A stretch of DNA of 43,498 bases from the IMG/VR virus record IMGVR_UViG_3300038454_000027, positions 1 to 43,498 of that record, one strand, 5' to 3'. Made by a program: the position numbers and the translations under genes. The notes beneath the pieces are model-generated. The model made no database searches. It saw only the letters and a list, made by a program, of their open reading frames with translations, and had not been told where the DNA came from. The stretch comes from a virus. How positions within the stretch are numbered: the stretch's first letter is position 1; every line of letters begins with the position of its first letter. Shown here in pieces: positions 23,934 to 33,031 of the stretch.

Positions 23934-24314
23934 ATGCCCTTAATGGATTACAGAATCGTTTTAGGAGCTGACTGGACGCTCTACACACCCGAAGAACCGC
24001 CGGGAATCACCCTCTACGGAACCGTTGTCGAGCTGTGGGATCGCGACCTTCAACCGCTCCGCCCCGGAGCTTTCGGCGAGATCACCGAAACTCACGAATA
24101 TGTCCGCGTCAAAAACGGCTGCGTCGTCAAACTCCGTCAGAAGCGCGCCATAGACGCACTCACCAGAGCAGGCCGCCCCCCGGTGCTTACTGGAGGGCGG
24201 CGCGTCGAGGTTTACCTTGACGACAGAACAATCGAACTTGCCCGGAAGCTGGGCGATGGCAACTTGAGCGCAGGTTTACGTAAAGCGTTTAAACACAATG
24301 GAGAACCGAAATGA
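23934..24314 (+). CDS. ribbon-helix-helix-like DNA-binding protein
   Basis: 126 residues. The N-terminal 80 residues are a beta-rich domain of unknown type (MPLMDYRIVLGADWTLY). Residues about 88-118 (RVEVYLDDRTIELARKLGDGNLSAGLRKAF) fit a ribbon-helix-helix: one strand, then two helices, with 'LGDGNLS.G.R.A' as in many phage and plasmid regulators. It lies directly behind the only good sigma70 promoter and the TGTCGGA repeats, so it may bind them. Overlaps the next gene by ATGA. Confidence 0.65.
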   Translation: MPLMDYRIVLGADWTLYTPEEPPGITLYGTVVELWDRDLQPLRPGAFGEITETHEYVRVKNGCVVKLRQKRAIDALTRAGRPPVLTGGRRVEVYLDDRTIELARKLGDGNLSAGLRKAFKHNGEPK

Positions 24315-25486
24315 CCGTTCAACTAAAAGTTCATGACACGACAGTCACTGTCAAAGCGCCGTACAATTATCTCTTTGTTGAGGGCGCGCGCCGCTTTTCT
24401 GGAATTTATTCCAGGATGTACGACGTATGGACGTTTTCGCGAGCCCATGCCGATGCAGTCAGAGATTTGCTGCTCCACATATTCGGCGAGGACGGCGAGA
24501 CGCCGCCCGTCCGCGTCACTATCAAGGCCACTTTCCTATCGGACGCCTCCGCCGAGAAAGGCCCCGTCTACCTCGGGACACTCCCCATTGCGGAAGCCAG
24601 GGGCCGGGACTCTGGCGCTAAGCCCTGCAGCAACGCCGCCATTATAGCGGGAACCCCGCGAAGCGGGGGCTCTGTCAAGAATTGGAAAACGGTGATTCCC
24701 GCCGGTTGCATTTTCCAAATTCCCGACGTTCCCCTTCCGCTGGCCGAACGGCTGGCGCAGGACTTCACCGGCAAGGATTACTCCTCCGTCAAAGTGGAGT
24801 TCGACCGGCCGCCGGAGCCTACACTCCAGCCGGAAGACGCTCCGGCGCCGGAACCTGAGCCCGAGGCCCCATATTCCGACCTCTCTCCCCAAAATCCGCC
24901 TTGCGAATTCAATATCGCTGTTGACGCCGAGACGGCGTTGCAGGTTGAAAAACTCGTCTATGAGTCCGGCCTCAGCCGTCAAGGGTGGTTGCTTCGCGCC
25001 GTGCACATGGCGATCAGCCTCCAGCTTCTTGACGCGCAGATGACCGAGGGAACCGTCAAGGGGGGATTCTCCCGCCCTGGTGGGCCGAAGCCGGGCGAAA
25101 GCACGCCAAAACCGGAGCAAAAACGCCGGAAACGCGCCGAAAAGAAGCCAAAGCCGGACCAAACTCCGCCGAAAGACGCCAAAAGCGCACCGAAAGCCGA
25201 CAAGTCGGAGCCGAAGGCCGACGAAAGCGCGCCAAAGTCCCGCGCGAAGCGCGGCTCTGCGTCAGAAGATGGTGGTCCCCGGCCCCTCGATGCGCAGGAG
25301 ACGGCCGCCGTCGCCGTCTACATGGCCAAGCACGGGCTGAAGAAGTGGCGCGACGACCTCCGTCAGGTGTGGGAGAACGGCAATCCGCAAGGCGAGATCG
25401 AGACGATTCTCTATGCCCTTCGCAACTCCCACGGCCCCGAGTGGCTGGCGACCTACCGCCTGGGCGCTCGTAGCGCGAAGAAGTAA
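24311..25486 (+). CDS. multidomain protein with second RHH-like segment and Lys/Pro linker
   Basis: 391 residues. Residues 1-70 form a small beta/alpha domain (YNYLFVEGARRFSGIYSRMYDVWTF). The middle has an acidic proline linker near 180-195, then FNIAVDAETALQVEKLVYESGLSRQGWLLRAV (about 206-237), which looks like a ribbon-helix-helix. Residues 255-325 are a Lys/Pro/Ala low-complexity linker, and a C-terminal helical domain ends the protein. Likely DNA-binding; no whole-protein family recognised. Starts in an ATGA overlap with the preceding gene. Confidence 0.6.
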   Translation: MTVQLKVHDTTVTVKAPYNYLFVEGARRFSGIYSRMYDVWTFSRAHADAVRDLLLHIFGEDGETPPVRVTIKATFLSDASAEKGPVYLGTLPIAEARGRDSGAKPCSNAAIIAGTPRSGGSVKNWKTVIPAGCIFQIPDVPLPLAERLAQDFTGKDYSSVKVEFDRPPEPTLQPEDAPAPEPEPEAPYSDLSPQNPPCEFNIAVDAETALQVEKLVYESGLSRQGWLLRAVHMAISLQLLDAQMTEGTVKGGFSRPGGPKPGESTPKPEQKRRKRAEKKPKPDQTPPKDAKSAPKADKSEPKADESAPKSRAKRGSASEDGGPRPLDAQETAAVAVYMAKHGLKKWRDDLRQVWENGNPQGEIETILYALRNSHGPEWLATYRLGARSAKK

Positions 25487-25492
25487 GCACCG

Positions 25493-25519
25493 ACCGCCGG
25501 TCAGCTTGTGACCGGCGGT
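25493..25519 (+). terminator. terminator-like hairpin
   Basis: An 11-bp stem, ACCGCCGGTCA with TGACCGGCGGT, loop GCTTG, 6 bases after the stop of the preceding gene. The run after it (TCTCGC) is poor in T, so termination may be partial. GTTTAAAC follows at 25529. Confidence 0.5.
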
Positions 25520-25550
25520 TCTCGCAACGTTTAAACATATGGAGAGAAGT

Positions 25551-26111
25551 ATGCGGGATGATTCGCAGTCGCCGGTCCCCGGCAAACGGATCAAGGATAT
25601 GTCCCCTGACGAGAAGCGCGCTTACCACGCTTGGCGAAAACGGATCTATCGCTCCCAAAGGAGGGGAGCGCCGAAGCCGCCGCCCAACGGGAAACGGTTG
25701 GCTGTCATGACGTCAGAAGAGAGACGGCTCTACAACAACCGGAAACAGCTCGAACGGAAAACGCGCATCCGGGCTAATCCGAAATTGTGGGCGCAGTTTT
25801 GCCGGGACAATGTCAGGCACAGCACGCAAAGCCGCGCCCGGCGCCGGGAGCGCGAGAAAACCACGAAGGCCATAATGGTTTTCACCGCCCGGAACTCTAA
25901 CCATCTGGCGCAGCAGGTCGACCACTTCAACGCCTTTCACGGCGTCACGGTTGGCGCTGCCTGGGGCCGGTCGGAAGACGGGCTTTGGTTCGTGTACGGA
26001 AAAGGCATGAACGGGCTGAAAACCGGGCTGAAATTCAGCGCTGTCGTCAAGCACGTCCAGCAAATGGCCGACAGCGCTTTGGTCAATAAGGGCCAGGGCG
26101 AAAAAGCTTAA
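25551..26111 (+). CDS. basic protein, unknown
   Basis: 186 residues from the ATG at 25551, with GGAGAGAAG upstream and GTTTAAAC 14 bases before it. The first 110 residues are very rich in Arg, Lys and Pro (AWRKRIYRSQRRGAPKPPP); the C-terminal 75 look like a compact domain (HLAQQVDHFNAFHGVTVGAAWG). Possible DNA-binding protein; no family recognised. Confidence 0.6.
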   Translation: MRDDSQSPVPGKRIKDMSPDEKRAYHAWRKRIYRSQRRGAPKPPPNGKRLAVMTSEERRLYNNRKQLERKTRIRANPKLWAQFCRDNVRHSTQSRARRREREKTTKAIMVFTARNSNHLAQQVDHFNAFHGVTVGAAWGRSEDGLWFVYGKGMNGLKTGLKFSAVVKHVQQMADSALVNKGQGEKA

Positions 26112-26119
26112 TGTCAACG

Positions 26120-26151
26120 GAGCGAGCGGGGCATAGGGAGCCCCGCCGCTC
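26120..26151 (+). terminator. GC-rich hairpin after gene end
   Basis: GAGC...CGGGG pairs with CCCCG...GCTC with a small internal loop, about 10 bases after the preceding stop. No T-tract, so its efficiency as a terminator is doubtful. The 100 bases up to the Rha-type gene hold nothing else obvious. Confidence 0.4.
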
Positions 26152-26253
26152 GGTGTGTGGAAGGGTAAAGAACCGATCCTTACCCCTGGTGGGCGGCGTA
26201 TGCGTATGAGTGACGGCGTAAAAACGTTAAAACCCTAAAATTAGAGGTCCAGC

Positions 26254-27162
26254 ATGAATGAATTAGTCCCTGTTGAAGCCGACTTCGAACACGACGTTAA
26301 CGGCCGCCCCGTAGTGGATAGCCGGAAAGTGGCTGAGCGGTTTAAGAAGCAGCACAAACATGTGTTGCGCGATATTGACAACCTTATCGAGCGCGGCGCC
26401 CCCCAGTCCAATTTTGGACCGGGGTCTTTTACCCACCCGGACACAGGCGCCCAAGAGCACCGCTGTTTCAAAATCAACCGGGACGGCTTCACCCTGTTGG
26501 CTATGGGGTTCACTGGCGACGAAGCGCTTCGATGGAAGCTCGCCTATATCGAGCTATTCAACCGGATGGAAGCGGCGCTGACAACGCCGCCCCAACTGAT
26601 AACCCCTGACTCCCTTCGTCAGATCGCCGCCGCCATGGAGCAGGCCAATGCTCGCGCCCTTGCAGCGGAGCGGCATGCGGCGGAGATCAACGAGCGGGGG
26701 CGGGAGGACTACCGGCTTCGGGAAGAAATCAACATCCCCCGCGACAAGCGACTTGTCGAGCTTGGCAGGTATGAGCGCGTAACGCGCCTGTTCACTGGGG
26801 AAGCGGCGGAGGGTCGGTTCACCATCGCGGAGACGGCGAAGCGCCTGAACGACTACAGTCAGTACGCCTACCACCTGGACGCGTCCCACGTCTCCAGGAT
26901 CATAGGCGAAGGCGCGCCGGACCTGAAATGCCGGTCAGGGCAATTCATTATCCCCTATCTCGGCTGGGTCCGCGACGTGCACTCCCGATTTGGCCCCCGC
27001 ATCCACATCCCCGACCGCTATAAGGGTTTCGTGCTCGTGGTGGGCCATCCGGGCTTCGGGGCGCCAACAGAACTCCGCACCACATATGCGGGTATAGGCG
27101 AGTTGACGCGATGGCTTGACGAGAATACGGATGCGCTTCTCGCCGAGCGGGACTGCTTTTGA
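26254..27162 (+). CDS. Rha-family phage regulatory protein with KilAC-like C-terminus
   Basis: 302 residues. The N-terminal 100 residues show the Rha pattern: VVDSRKVAERFKKQHKHVLRDIDNLIE, then FKINRDGFTLLAMGFTGDEALRWKLAYIELFNRMEAAL. The C-terminal part (RFTIAETAKRLNDYSQYAYHLDASHVSRI) resembles antirepressor KilAC-type domains. Such proteins regulate the lysis-lysogeny choice or interfere with growth in IHF-deficient hosts. Presence suggests a temperate past. AGAGG precedes the start. It is one candidate to act at the dispersed GTTTAAAC sites, though nothing here proves it. Confidence 0.8.
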   Translation: MNELVPVEADFEHDVNGRPVVDSRKVAERFKKQHKHVLRDIDNLIERGAPQSNFGPGSFTHPDTGAQEHRCFKINRDGFTLLAMGFTGDEALRWKLAYIELFNRMEAALTTPPQLITPDSLRQIAAAMEQANARALAAERHAAEINERGREDYRLREEINIPRDKRLVELGRYERVTRLFTGEAAEGRFTIAETAKRLNDYSQYAYHLDASHVSRIIGEGAPDLKCRSGQFIIPYLGWVRDVHSRFGPRIHIPDRYKGFVLVVGHPGFGAPTELRTTYAGIGELTRWLDENTDALLAERDCF

Positions 27163-27188
27163 ACTGTTTAAACACTATGGAGAAGGCC

Positions 27189-27572
27189 ATGACGGGTAAT
27201 CCGTTTTTGCGAGCAATGCAGATGCAACAGGCGGCGCAGGATATTGAGCAGGCGATGAAGGATAATGCTATGGGCGCATCGACTTTGAACCCGGCCCTTG
27301 AGATGGCGCGGTCGTCATTCGCGGCGTTGAAGAGCTTCAACGACCACATGGGGCGCTCCGTCGCCCTTCAGCGAGACACCAACGAGCACCTTGCCGAGAT
27401 CGCGGAAGGGCTCGGTCTGCTCAACGACCACATGGAGCGGCTTGCCGACGCCGCCGAGGAGGCCGCGCAGCGGTCGCCGGTCCATGTCAACGGGTCTGCC
27501 CGGTTCAGCTTCACCGAGTGGCTTCTGTTCGGCGCAGCCATCGCGGCCGCGGTGCACTGGCTCAAATTGTAG
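27189..27572 (+). CDS. small protein with C-terminal membrane anchor
   Basis: 127 residues from the ATG at 27189; GTTTAAAC lies 15 bases upstream. Helical and coiled-coil-like (HLAEIAEGLGLLNDHMERLADAAEEA), ending in one transmembrane helix (WLLFGAAIAAAVHWLKL). Topology suggests a cytoplasmic coiled coil tethered to the inner membrane. Function unknown. Confidence 0.65.
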   Translation: MTGNPFLRAMQMQQAAQDIEQAMKDNAMGASTLNPALEMARSSFAALKSFNDHMGRSVALQRDTNEHLAEIAEGLGLLNDHMERLADAAEEAAQRSPVHVNGSARFSFTEWLLFGAAIAAAVHWLKL

Positions 27573-27602
27573 AGTTTAAACAATATGTTAGAGGAGAAGA
27601 CT

Positions 27603-27914
27603 ATGTCAGACTTTGCTGCTAGAAAATCGCAGGCAGGTTGGTTTCAGACGAACCGCGAGCGTGCGGCGTTCTTGGAAAGTCTGGAGTCGATGAGCTACGC
27701 CCAACTGAAAGAGGCGTGGGACGCCGCCGTGATCGAGGACGACCACATGGGCGAGCCCGTCATGCGGCCAGTTGATTGGAAGTGCGAGGCTATTCTTTCT
27801 GTGACCACGCAACGGCTCGCTGACGACGCGTGGGACAATGAGAATAGCGACGAGGAACGCCGCAATAACGCCGACTACAAGTCAGCCGCCAAGGCGTTCC
27901 TTGAGCGCGTCTGA
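27603..27914 (+). CDS. small protein, unknown
   Basis: 103 residues from the ATG at 27603, behind GAGGAG, 22 bases after a GTTTAAAC site. Acidic, helical, with Trp-rich spots. It is convergent with the primase gene. No family recognised. Confidence 0.6.
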   Translation: MSDFAARKSQAGWFQTNRERAAFLESLESMSYAQLKEAWDAAVIEDDHMGEPVMRPVDWKCEAILSVTTQRLADDAWDNENSDEERRNNADYKSAAKAFLERV

Positions 27915-27928
27915 TCGGTAGCAGGTCC

Positions 27929-27960
27929 AAAAAGGGGCGTCAGGTTGCGAACCTGACGCC
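27929..27960 (-). terminator. terminator of the primase-helicase gene
   Basis: An 11-bp stem (27936-27946 with 27950-27960) overlaps the last codons of the minus-strand gene, followed on that strand by CCTTTTT. It also faces the plus-strand gene ending at 27914. Confidence 0.75.
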
Positions 27961-30696
27961 TTCGAAGGCGTCGACGCGCTTCCCCTCGCTGTTGTCGGTC
28001 TTGATTGTCGACACGCCGAGCCCCTTAAGCGCACCCTGCGAGACGGTGTAAAGCTTTTTGCTGAAAGCGATCGAGGTCGACTCTCGCTGCCCGTTCTCGC
28101 TGCACCACACCCGATAGGCGTCATACAACTCTTTTTTGCTGACGCGAGCGCCGGGCTCGAACACCAGTTTTTCGTTTGCGAACGCCTTCACGGGGTTGTT
28201 CGCGACGTCCATCGTCTCCCGCGCCTGCTTGGCGTTCTCTGTCAAGGTGAAGCGGCCCTCAGCGCGCAGATCGGCGAGGCCAGCGAGCGCCCAATTCATG
28301 ATCGCGGGGATTTCGGGTTGGATTTTGTCTTCGAAGAGGCGCAAATCCTCCCGGTCGGCATAGCTGATATCGGTCTGAATCGTCACGAAGCGCAGCGCGA
28401 AGGCGCCGGAGGCGTCGGCGAAGTTGGGCATTGCGTTGGCGTTGATCATGAAACGAACGCCGAGAACACCTTTCCACGACTTTTCATATTTTCTGTCAAT
28501 GGATTGCGGGTCGCAGCCGGATATCGACTTGAGAGTTTCGACCGCCGCTTCATGGTCGATCCATTGCCCCGTGTGTGCGTCAGGGAAGACAACCATGGAT
28601 TGCCCTATGAAGCCTTCCGTGCCGAACCGCTGCACCATGCGTGTAAACGACGTGCTATAGATGTTGCTCTGTCCGATCAGCCGGTTAATCACTTGCATGA
28701 TCGTGCCTTTTCCCGAACGCGCAGGGCCGACGAGCATGAATATTTTCTGATAGCTGATGTCACCGGATATCAAATACCCCATGATCTGACGGAGGAGCCG
28801 GATCTTTTCTTCGCGTTCTTCTTCAGCGAAGATCGACCGAAGGAATTTTAGCCACTCGTCTACTTTTTTCGCTTTAGCGTCGTAATTGAAGCCCAGGACG
28901 TTGCGTGTAAACAGTCCCGGAGTGGGGTCGTAGGTTTTCCCGTTCGTGGTGTCGAGCAGAACATTAGGGAACGACACGAGATTCGCCGCGTCGGGTCCAG
29001 TGTAGCCCGGAAGCCATTGCGGCCGGTCAAGAGCGGATCGGTGCAGCTTGTTCTTGAGCGCCGCCAGGACTTCGGCAACGTCCTTTGACTTCGGGTCGAA
29101 GTCGACGTTTATCATTTCGCCGGACTCCGCGTCCTTGACCTTCGTTTTTGCGCGGTCAAGCATCGCCTGGATTTGCGATTGGACCTCGTTGTCTTCCACC
29201 TGCACGTAGGCGCCATCGCGCCAAACGAGGAATTCATCGTTCGCGCGCAGCATGTTGGGGGCAAAAGTCTTATGGAAAATATCCGCCGATTTCGACGGCT
29301 GTTGACGCGAGAGCGTCAGGATGGGGCCGTTTCCAGGCGACGGGGGAGGCGTTGCAGGCCCGTTCCCGCCGGTCCCCCCGCCCATGCCGCCGGAGCCCAT
29401 TCCGCCCATCGGCGCGAACGGCTGCGCCGGGGGAACGGAACCCCCAAGCGCAGCCGCGCCGGTCCCCTCAGGGATGGCGCCAGCGGCCCCAATGCCATCG
29501 CTGGCCTGCTTCAGATAGCCCTCCGAGTTCACGGCGTCAACCCGCCGCGTCACGAACGCCGCCCGCCAGCCAGGCGTGTTCTGGTCCGCGAGGTCGAAAA
29601 GGCGCCGGAACCCCACGTGAGGTTGCCCCGCGTCGGGCTCCCGGTTCCAGACAGTCCGCCAAAACGATTCGTCCGTGTGACTGGCGAACTGGCGCGACCA
29701 CGCCAGCGCCAGCTTGAGGGCGAACTGGTCACGGTGGAACCGTTCGTGCGCCCGCAGGCTCCAGAGAATCCCGAGCCATGTTTGCCGGTCGATGCTCGGC
29801 CGGTTGTTTAAACACTTCGCGAAGTCCGGGTCCGCCGCGTTGAGCGCGGACAGCAATAACTTTCTGTCGTTGTCGTTGGTCGGTTTCCAGATCACGCCGT
29901 AAGCCCAGTCATGCATCCACGTGCCGGGGGGCGGCGTCGGCTCCAGGTCGAACGACGGGGCGGGGGCTTTCTGGTCCTGCTTCTTCTTGGCCGCATCGAG
30001 CCGCTTGCGGCCCTTGGCCTTGGCGATGCAGTCCAGCGAGTAATCCACAAGCCAGCCGGGGGCCTCAGCGATGGGCGCGTCGCACGTAATGACGTAACGA
30101 TGGCCGGAGCGGTGGAGCGACGGCGGCAGCACAACCCACCCTTTGCCGTTGGCGCGGCCGTCCAGGTTGCCGCCGCCCCATATTGTCAGGCGCTTGTGCT
30201 TTTCGGGGTCAAGACCGGCCGGGATCGCGAACGCGATATGCGCGCCCCGCAGCCCCTGGTCATTGATGCAGCGTCCGCTGGCTGTCGTCAGTGTAGTAGG
30301 CGCGGCCCCGTGCTTGGCTTGTATTGCGGCCCACTCCGCATATCCCTTCTCGCTGTCAATATCGAGCACAATAAGGCCATGCGTTGCGCCGCCGATTGCC
30401 GGTTGCAAGCCATGCCACGGCCGTTTCTGCTCCTCGCATACTTTGCGCATGCGGAATATGGCTTTTCGCCAGAGCTTGTCTATTTCTGCAGGGACGGTTG
30501 ACGCCGTCTCCAATGACTTTGACAGAATCGGGTGTTTGTCAGTACACGCCGCCCCCTTCGCGCATGTACAATGCCCTGTGCGCGGATCAATGGGCCAAAT
30601 CGGCAAAACCGGGCGGCCACGGGCGCCCCAAAGCTTGGCGATTGCGAGGGTGTTCTCTGGCTGCGAAAAAACTTCTTGATTGGGCAGCTCTGACAT
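27940..30696 (-). CDS. primase-polymerase / SF3 helicase (P4 alpha/D5 type)
   Basis: 918 residues from the ATG at 30696, with GGAG 6 bases upstream; an ATG at 30726 is in frame but has no site. Residues 1-240 are a primase-polymerase domain (VLPIWPIDPRTG, GLIVLDIDSEKG, GGNLDGRANGKGWVVLPPS). A Gly/Pro linker lies near 400-440. The C-terminal 300 residues are a D5/SF3 helicase: Walker A GPARSGKGT near 657, Walker B-like MVVFPDAH, sensor FMINANAMPNF. It should open the origin and prime replication for the family-A polymerase. It is the only minus-strand gene in the right arm. Confidence 0.9.
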   Translation of the reverse strand: MSELPNQEVFSQPENTLAIAKLWGARGRPVLPIWPIDPRTGHCTCAKGAACTDKHPILSKSLETASTVPAEIDKLWRKAIFRMRKVCEEQKRPWHGLQPAIGGATHGLIVLDIDSEKGYAEWAAIQAKHGAAPTTLTTASGRCINDQGLRGAHIAFAIPAGLDPEKHKRLTIWGGGNLDGRANGKGWVVLPPSLHRSGHRYVITCDAPIAEAPGWLVDYSLDCIAKAKGRKRLDAAKKKQDQKAPAPSFDLEPTPPPGTWMHDWAYGVIWKPTNDNDRKLLLSALNAADPDFAKCLNNRPSIDRQTWLGILWSLRAHERFHRDQFALKLALAWSRQFASHTDESFWRTVWNREPDAGQPHVGFRRLFDLADQNTPGWRAAFVTRRVDAVNSEGYLKQASDGIGAAGAIPEGTGAAALGGSVPPAQPFAPMGGMGSGGMGGGTGGNGPATPPPSPGNGPILTLSRQQPSKSADIFHKTFAPNMLRANDEFLVWRDGAYVQVEDNEVQSQIQAMLDRAKTKVKDAESGEMINVDFDPKSKDVAEVLAALKNKLHRSALDRPQWLPGYTGPDAANLVSFPNVLLDTTNGKTYDPTPGLFTRNVLGFNYDAKAKKVDEWLKFLRSIFAEEEREEKIRLLRQIMGYLISGDISYQKIFMLVGPARSGKGTIMQVINRLIGQSNIYSTSFTRMVQRFGTEGFIGQSMVVFPDAHTGQWIDHEAAVETLKSISGCDPQSIDRKYEKSWKGVLGVRFMINANAMPNFADASGAFALRFVTIQTDISYADREDLRLFEDKIQPEIPAIMNWALAGLADLRAEGRFTLTENAKQARETMDVANNPVKAFANEKLVFEPGARVSKKELYDAYRVWCSENGQRESTSIAFSKKLYTVSQGALKGLGVSTIKTDNSEGKRVDAFEGVRFAT

Positions 30697-30962
30697 GCTA
30701 GCTCCGGTTCGACTGTTGAAGGTCATTCGGTAAAGGTTAACGGCTGTCGTGAGTCGTTGACACGTTAGGTCCCCGTATCGAGTTGGCGCGTCGTCCGGTC
30801 AAGACGGCGCGTTTCTCGTTTCTATGCGCCGGAAACGGGATTCGGGCAAAGCGAATTTTTCGCAAGAATGGTAGAAAAATCGGGTTGTCAGATGAAGCAA
30901 AGCATGGTAGCTGTACAAACATGAAATATGGTTTCAGACATCCAAGATTAAACAGAGAAAAC
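30697..30962. other. divergent intergenic region
   Basis: About 270 bases between the primase (minus) and the next plus-strand start. It must hold promoters for both directions; a TTGACA lies at 30757-30762 but I see no -10 box at the right distance. An open frame crosses it on the plus strand from 30783, without a ribosome-binding site. Confidence 0.4.
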
Positions 30963-31466
30963 ATGTCGTTTCGCTCCGGGCGTGACAGGCGGGTGTTGAG
31001 GCCATTACCGGAATACGTTCCGGTTTCGTCGTTACAGCTCAGGATTGCTAGAACAATCTTTGAACTCGCGTCTTGGGATCTGTACGAGGTGATGCGAGTA
31101 TACGGCGTGAAGTCGTCACAGGCAACCCTGTGGCGCGCTTCACAAGATAGCTCGCGCCGTCACGAACTGCAAGCCGAGATGCGGCGAGTGTATGAGTCCC
31201 TTGGGCTCATTTTCTATGAGCACGAAGGCGTGGGTTTTCATGCAGAAAACGCTCCATCACAAGCAGAAATCGACCGTATTAACCTGCCTCGTGGAGTTGT
31301 GGAGGTGTTTAAACGACTCCGTGCTGAGGTAGGCGAGCCAACAGTAGAAACAAGATTCGTCAAAAGACTTGACGGGAAACCTACCGGCCCGCCGGGTAGG
31401 CCACGGGCTAACCGTGGGCAAAAGGTGGAACAGAGTGAAAAATCTAGTGAGAAGGCCGAAGAATGA
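30963..31466 (+). CDS. hypothetical protein with HTH-like segment
   Basis: 167 residues from the ATG at 30963 (MSFRSGRDRRVLRPL); ATG at 30921 is also in frame. Residues about 30-65 (RIARTIFELASWDLYEVMRVYGVKSSQATLWRAS) could be a helix-turn-helix. The C-terminus is a Lys/Glu/Pro-rich tail. GTTTAAAC (31307-31314) codes Val-Phe-Lys. It overlaps the next gene by 4 bases, so both are coupled. Function unknown. Confidence 0.6.
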   Translation: MSFRSGRDRRVLRPLPEYVPVSSLQLRIARTIFELASWDLYEVMRVYGVKSSQATLWRASQDSSRRHELQAEMRRVYESLGLIFYEHEGVGFHAENAPSQAEIDRINLPRGVVEVFKRLRAEVGEPTVETRFVKRLDGKPTGPPGRPRANRGQKVEQSEKSSEKAEE

Positions 31467-32554
31467 CAAAACGCACTCATGACAAAAACGACCCTGAATG
31501 CAGGTTATGCGTCGAGCCCTACCTGAGCGACGGGGAACGCATATGCAAGGAATACAAAGGCGAGGCGCCGGAAGCCTGGGTGTTGAAGTTGACACGCGCC
31601 GACGAGACGGTGGCTTGGGCGCATCGGGACTTTGTCGGGTCCAAGGTCATTTGGGTTGACAACATGCTCGAAGCCACGTCGTTCGGCAGTCACAAGGACG
31701 TGCGCGCCGTTGCTGTCGCGGCTTTGACGCCTGTCGAACTTGGTGAAAAGCTGGAGATTTTGCCGCTGTCGGCTGATCTTTTGAAAGTAGCCGAAGCTAT
31801 GGTGAATAAGCAAGCCGTTGACAAGATCGAGTTTCCGTTTCCCGGCGCCTCAGCCATCGAGCTTGACCTGGACAAGCCGGATATGGCTGTCCAGGGGCTT
31901 CTGGGGCTGCTCGGCGGCGTGTTTGGCAAGCTTGAGGCCCCGGCCGCCCCGAGCGAGTTCAGCTTGAATCCCACATGGGAGGAGATCGAGGCGTCGAGCG
32001 ACCCTCGACTCAAGATGATTGTGGGCGTGTTGCCCCCCGAAGGGCGAGAGAAAGTGAAGGCCCGATTCAACATGCGCCGCAGCGTCATTGAGCGCATGTT
32101 GAATATGCTCGATGAGGTCGACACGTTGGGCGTCATGGCCACAGTGGCGGCCTCAAAAAGGCATCAGATGGCGTTGGTGAGCATCCGCCGTATCATCTGC
32201 ATGACGCTGTCGGGCAAGGACTGGATCGACCCCCGCGTCGACTGCGCCGCGATTGAGAAGGCGCTTAGCGACCCGATGGACGAAGGAGGCAATTGGCCCG
32301 AAGCTCCCGAGCCCGAGAAGGTTCCGGTCAGCAACGACTTGCGAGAGTGGGTTGTCGAGTTTGATCGTGGGAGCGTGCACCACAACTACGGCATTCGCCG
32401 GGCGAAACATCCCGAGACCGCCATTGAGATGGTCATTGACGAGATCCTGCCCTACAAGCCCACGACTGCGGGCGCCATGGACGAGAACACGAAGATTGCG
32501 GTGGATCGGGCAAGGATCCGCCGTGAGTTGAAGGCGACGCCCCACAAGTCCTGA
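31463..32554 (+). CDS. hypothetical protein, 363 residues
   Basis: It begins with a Cys pair (CRLC at 13-16 and a Cys at 28) that could bind metal, continues with an alpha/beta region (VGSKVIWVDNMLEATSFG), a hydrophobic Gly/Leu stretch (GLLGLLGGVFGKL near 146), and a helical C-terminal half (RRSVIERMLNMLDEVDTLGVM). The gene is moderately long and clearly coding, but I recognise no family. It is the second gene of the plus-strand operon leading to the RNA array. Confidence 0.7.
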   Translation: MTKRTHDKNDPECRLCVEPYLSDGERICKEYKGEAPEAWVLKLTRADETVAWAHRDFVGSKVIWVDNMLEATSFGSHKDVRAVAVAALTPVELGEKLEILPLSADLLKVAEAMVNKQAVDKIEFPFPGASAIELDLDKPDMAVQGLLGLLGGVFGKLEAPAAPSEFSLNPTWEEIEASSDPRLKMIVGVLPPEGREKVKARFNMRRSVIERMLNMLDEVDTLGVMATVAASKRHQMALVSIRRIICMTLSGKDWIDPRVDCAAIEKALSDPMDEGGNWPEAPEPEKVPVSNDLREWVVEFDRGSVHHNYGIRRAKHPETAIEMVIDEILPYKPTTAGAMDENTKIAVDRARIRRELKATPHKS

Positions 32555-32560
32555 CATGCC

Positions 32561-32586
32561 GGCCGCGGTGTTTACACGCCGCGGCC
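32561..32586 (+). promoter_or_regulatory. hairpin with motif variant in its loop
   Basis: GGCCGCGG pairs with CCGCGGCC; the loop region contains GTTTACAC (32570-32577). It is 7 bases after a stop codon. No T-tract follows, as in most of these hairpins. Confidence 0.6.
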
Positions 32587-32616
32587 AACTTCAACCCCCT
32601 ATAGGAGGCCAAACCA

Positions 32617-33018
32617 ATGGGTGAATCAGCAAAAGCGAAAATTTTCTATGGCTTCGACTTGTATAGCGAAGACATGGTGAACTCGCCGGAAATAGCAGCC
32701 CTAGTCGATGAGTATCTAGAGACTAATGATGACAGTAGCGTTCACGATTTTTTTGAATGTTGGGGCAACATACTCAAAGATCAGCTCCCGAGTCTGAAGA
32801 TCGGTTGTCACGGGTACATCGAAGAGCCGACATATTTTATCTACGTCAACGATTCCAAAATCGAGACTGATTGGGACTACGGGGCAACTTCCATCCCAAT
32901 CGCCAAGTTCGTCACTGCGCGCACAAGCGCGTGGGACAAGGATTTGCAGAAATTCTGCGACCATTTCGGTATTCCGATGGGTGTCGCTGATTGGAAACTT
33001 GCTGCTTACTTAGGCTGA
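32617..33018 (+). CDS. hypothetical acidic protein
   Basis: 133 residues behind TAGGAGG. Acidic, alpha/beta, with DLYSEDMVNSPEIAALVDEYLET near the front and a Trp/Tyr-rich middle. No motif recognised. Confidence 0.65.
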   Translation: MGESAKAKIFYGFDLYSEDMVNSPEIAALVDEYLETNDDSSVHDFFECWGNILKDQLPSLKIGCHGYIEEPTYFIYVNDSKIETDWDYGATSIPIAKFVTARTSAWDKDLQKFCDHFGIPMGVADWKLAAYLG

Positions 33019-33031
33019 TACGGAGGAAACC

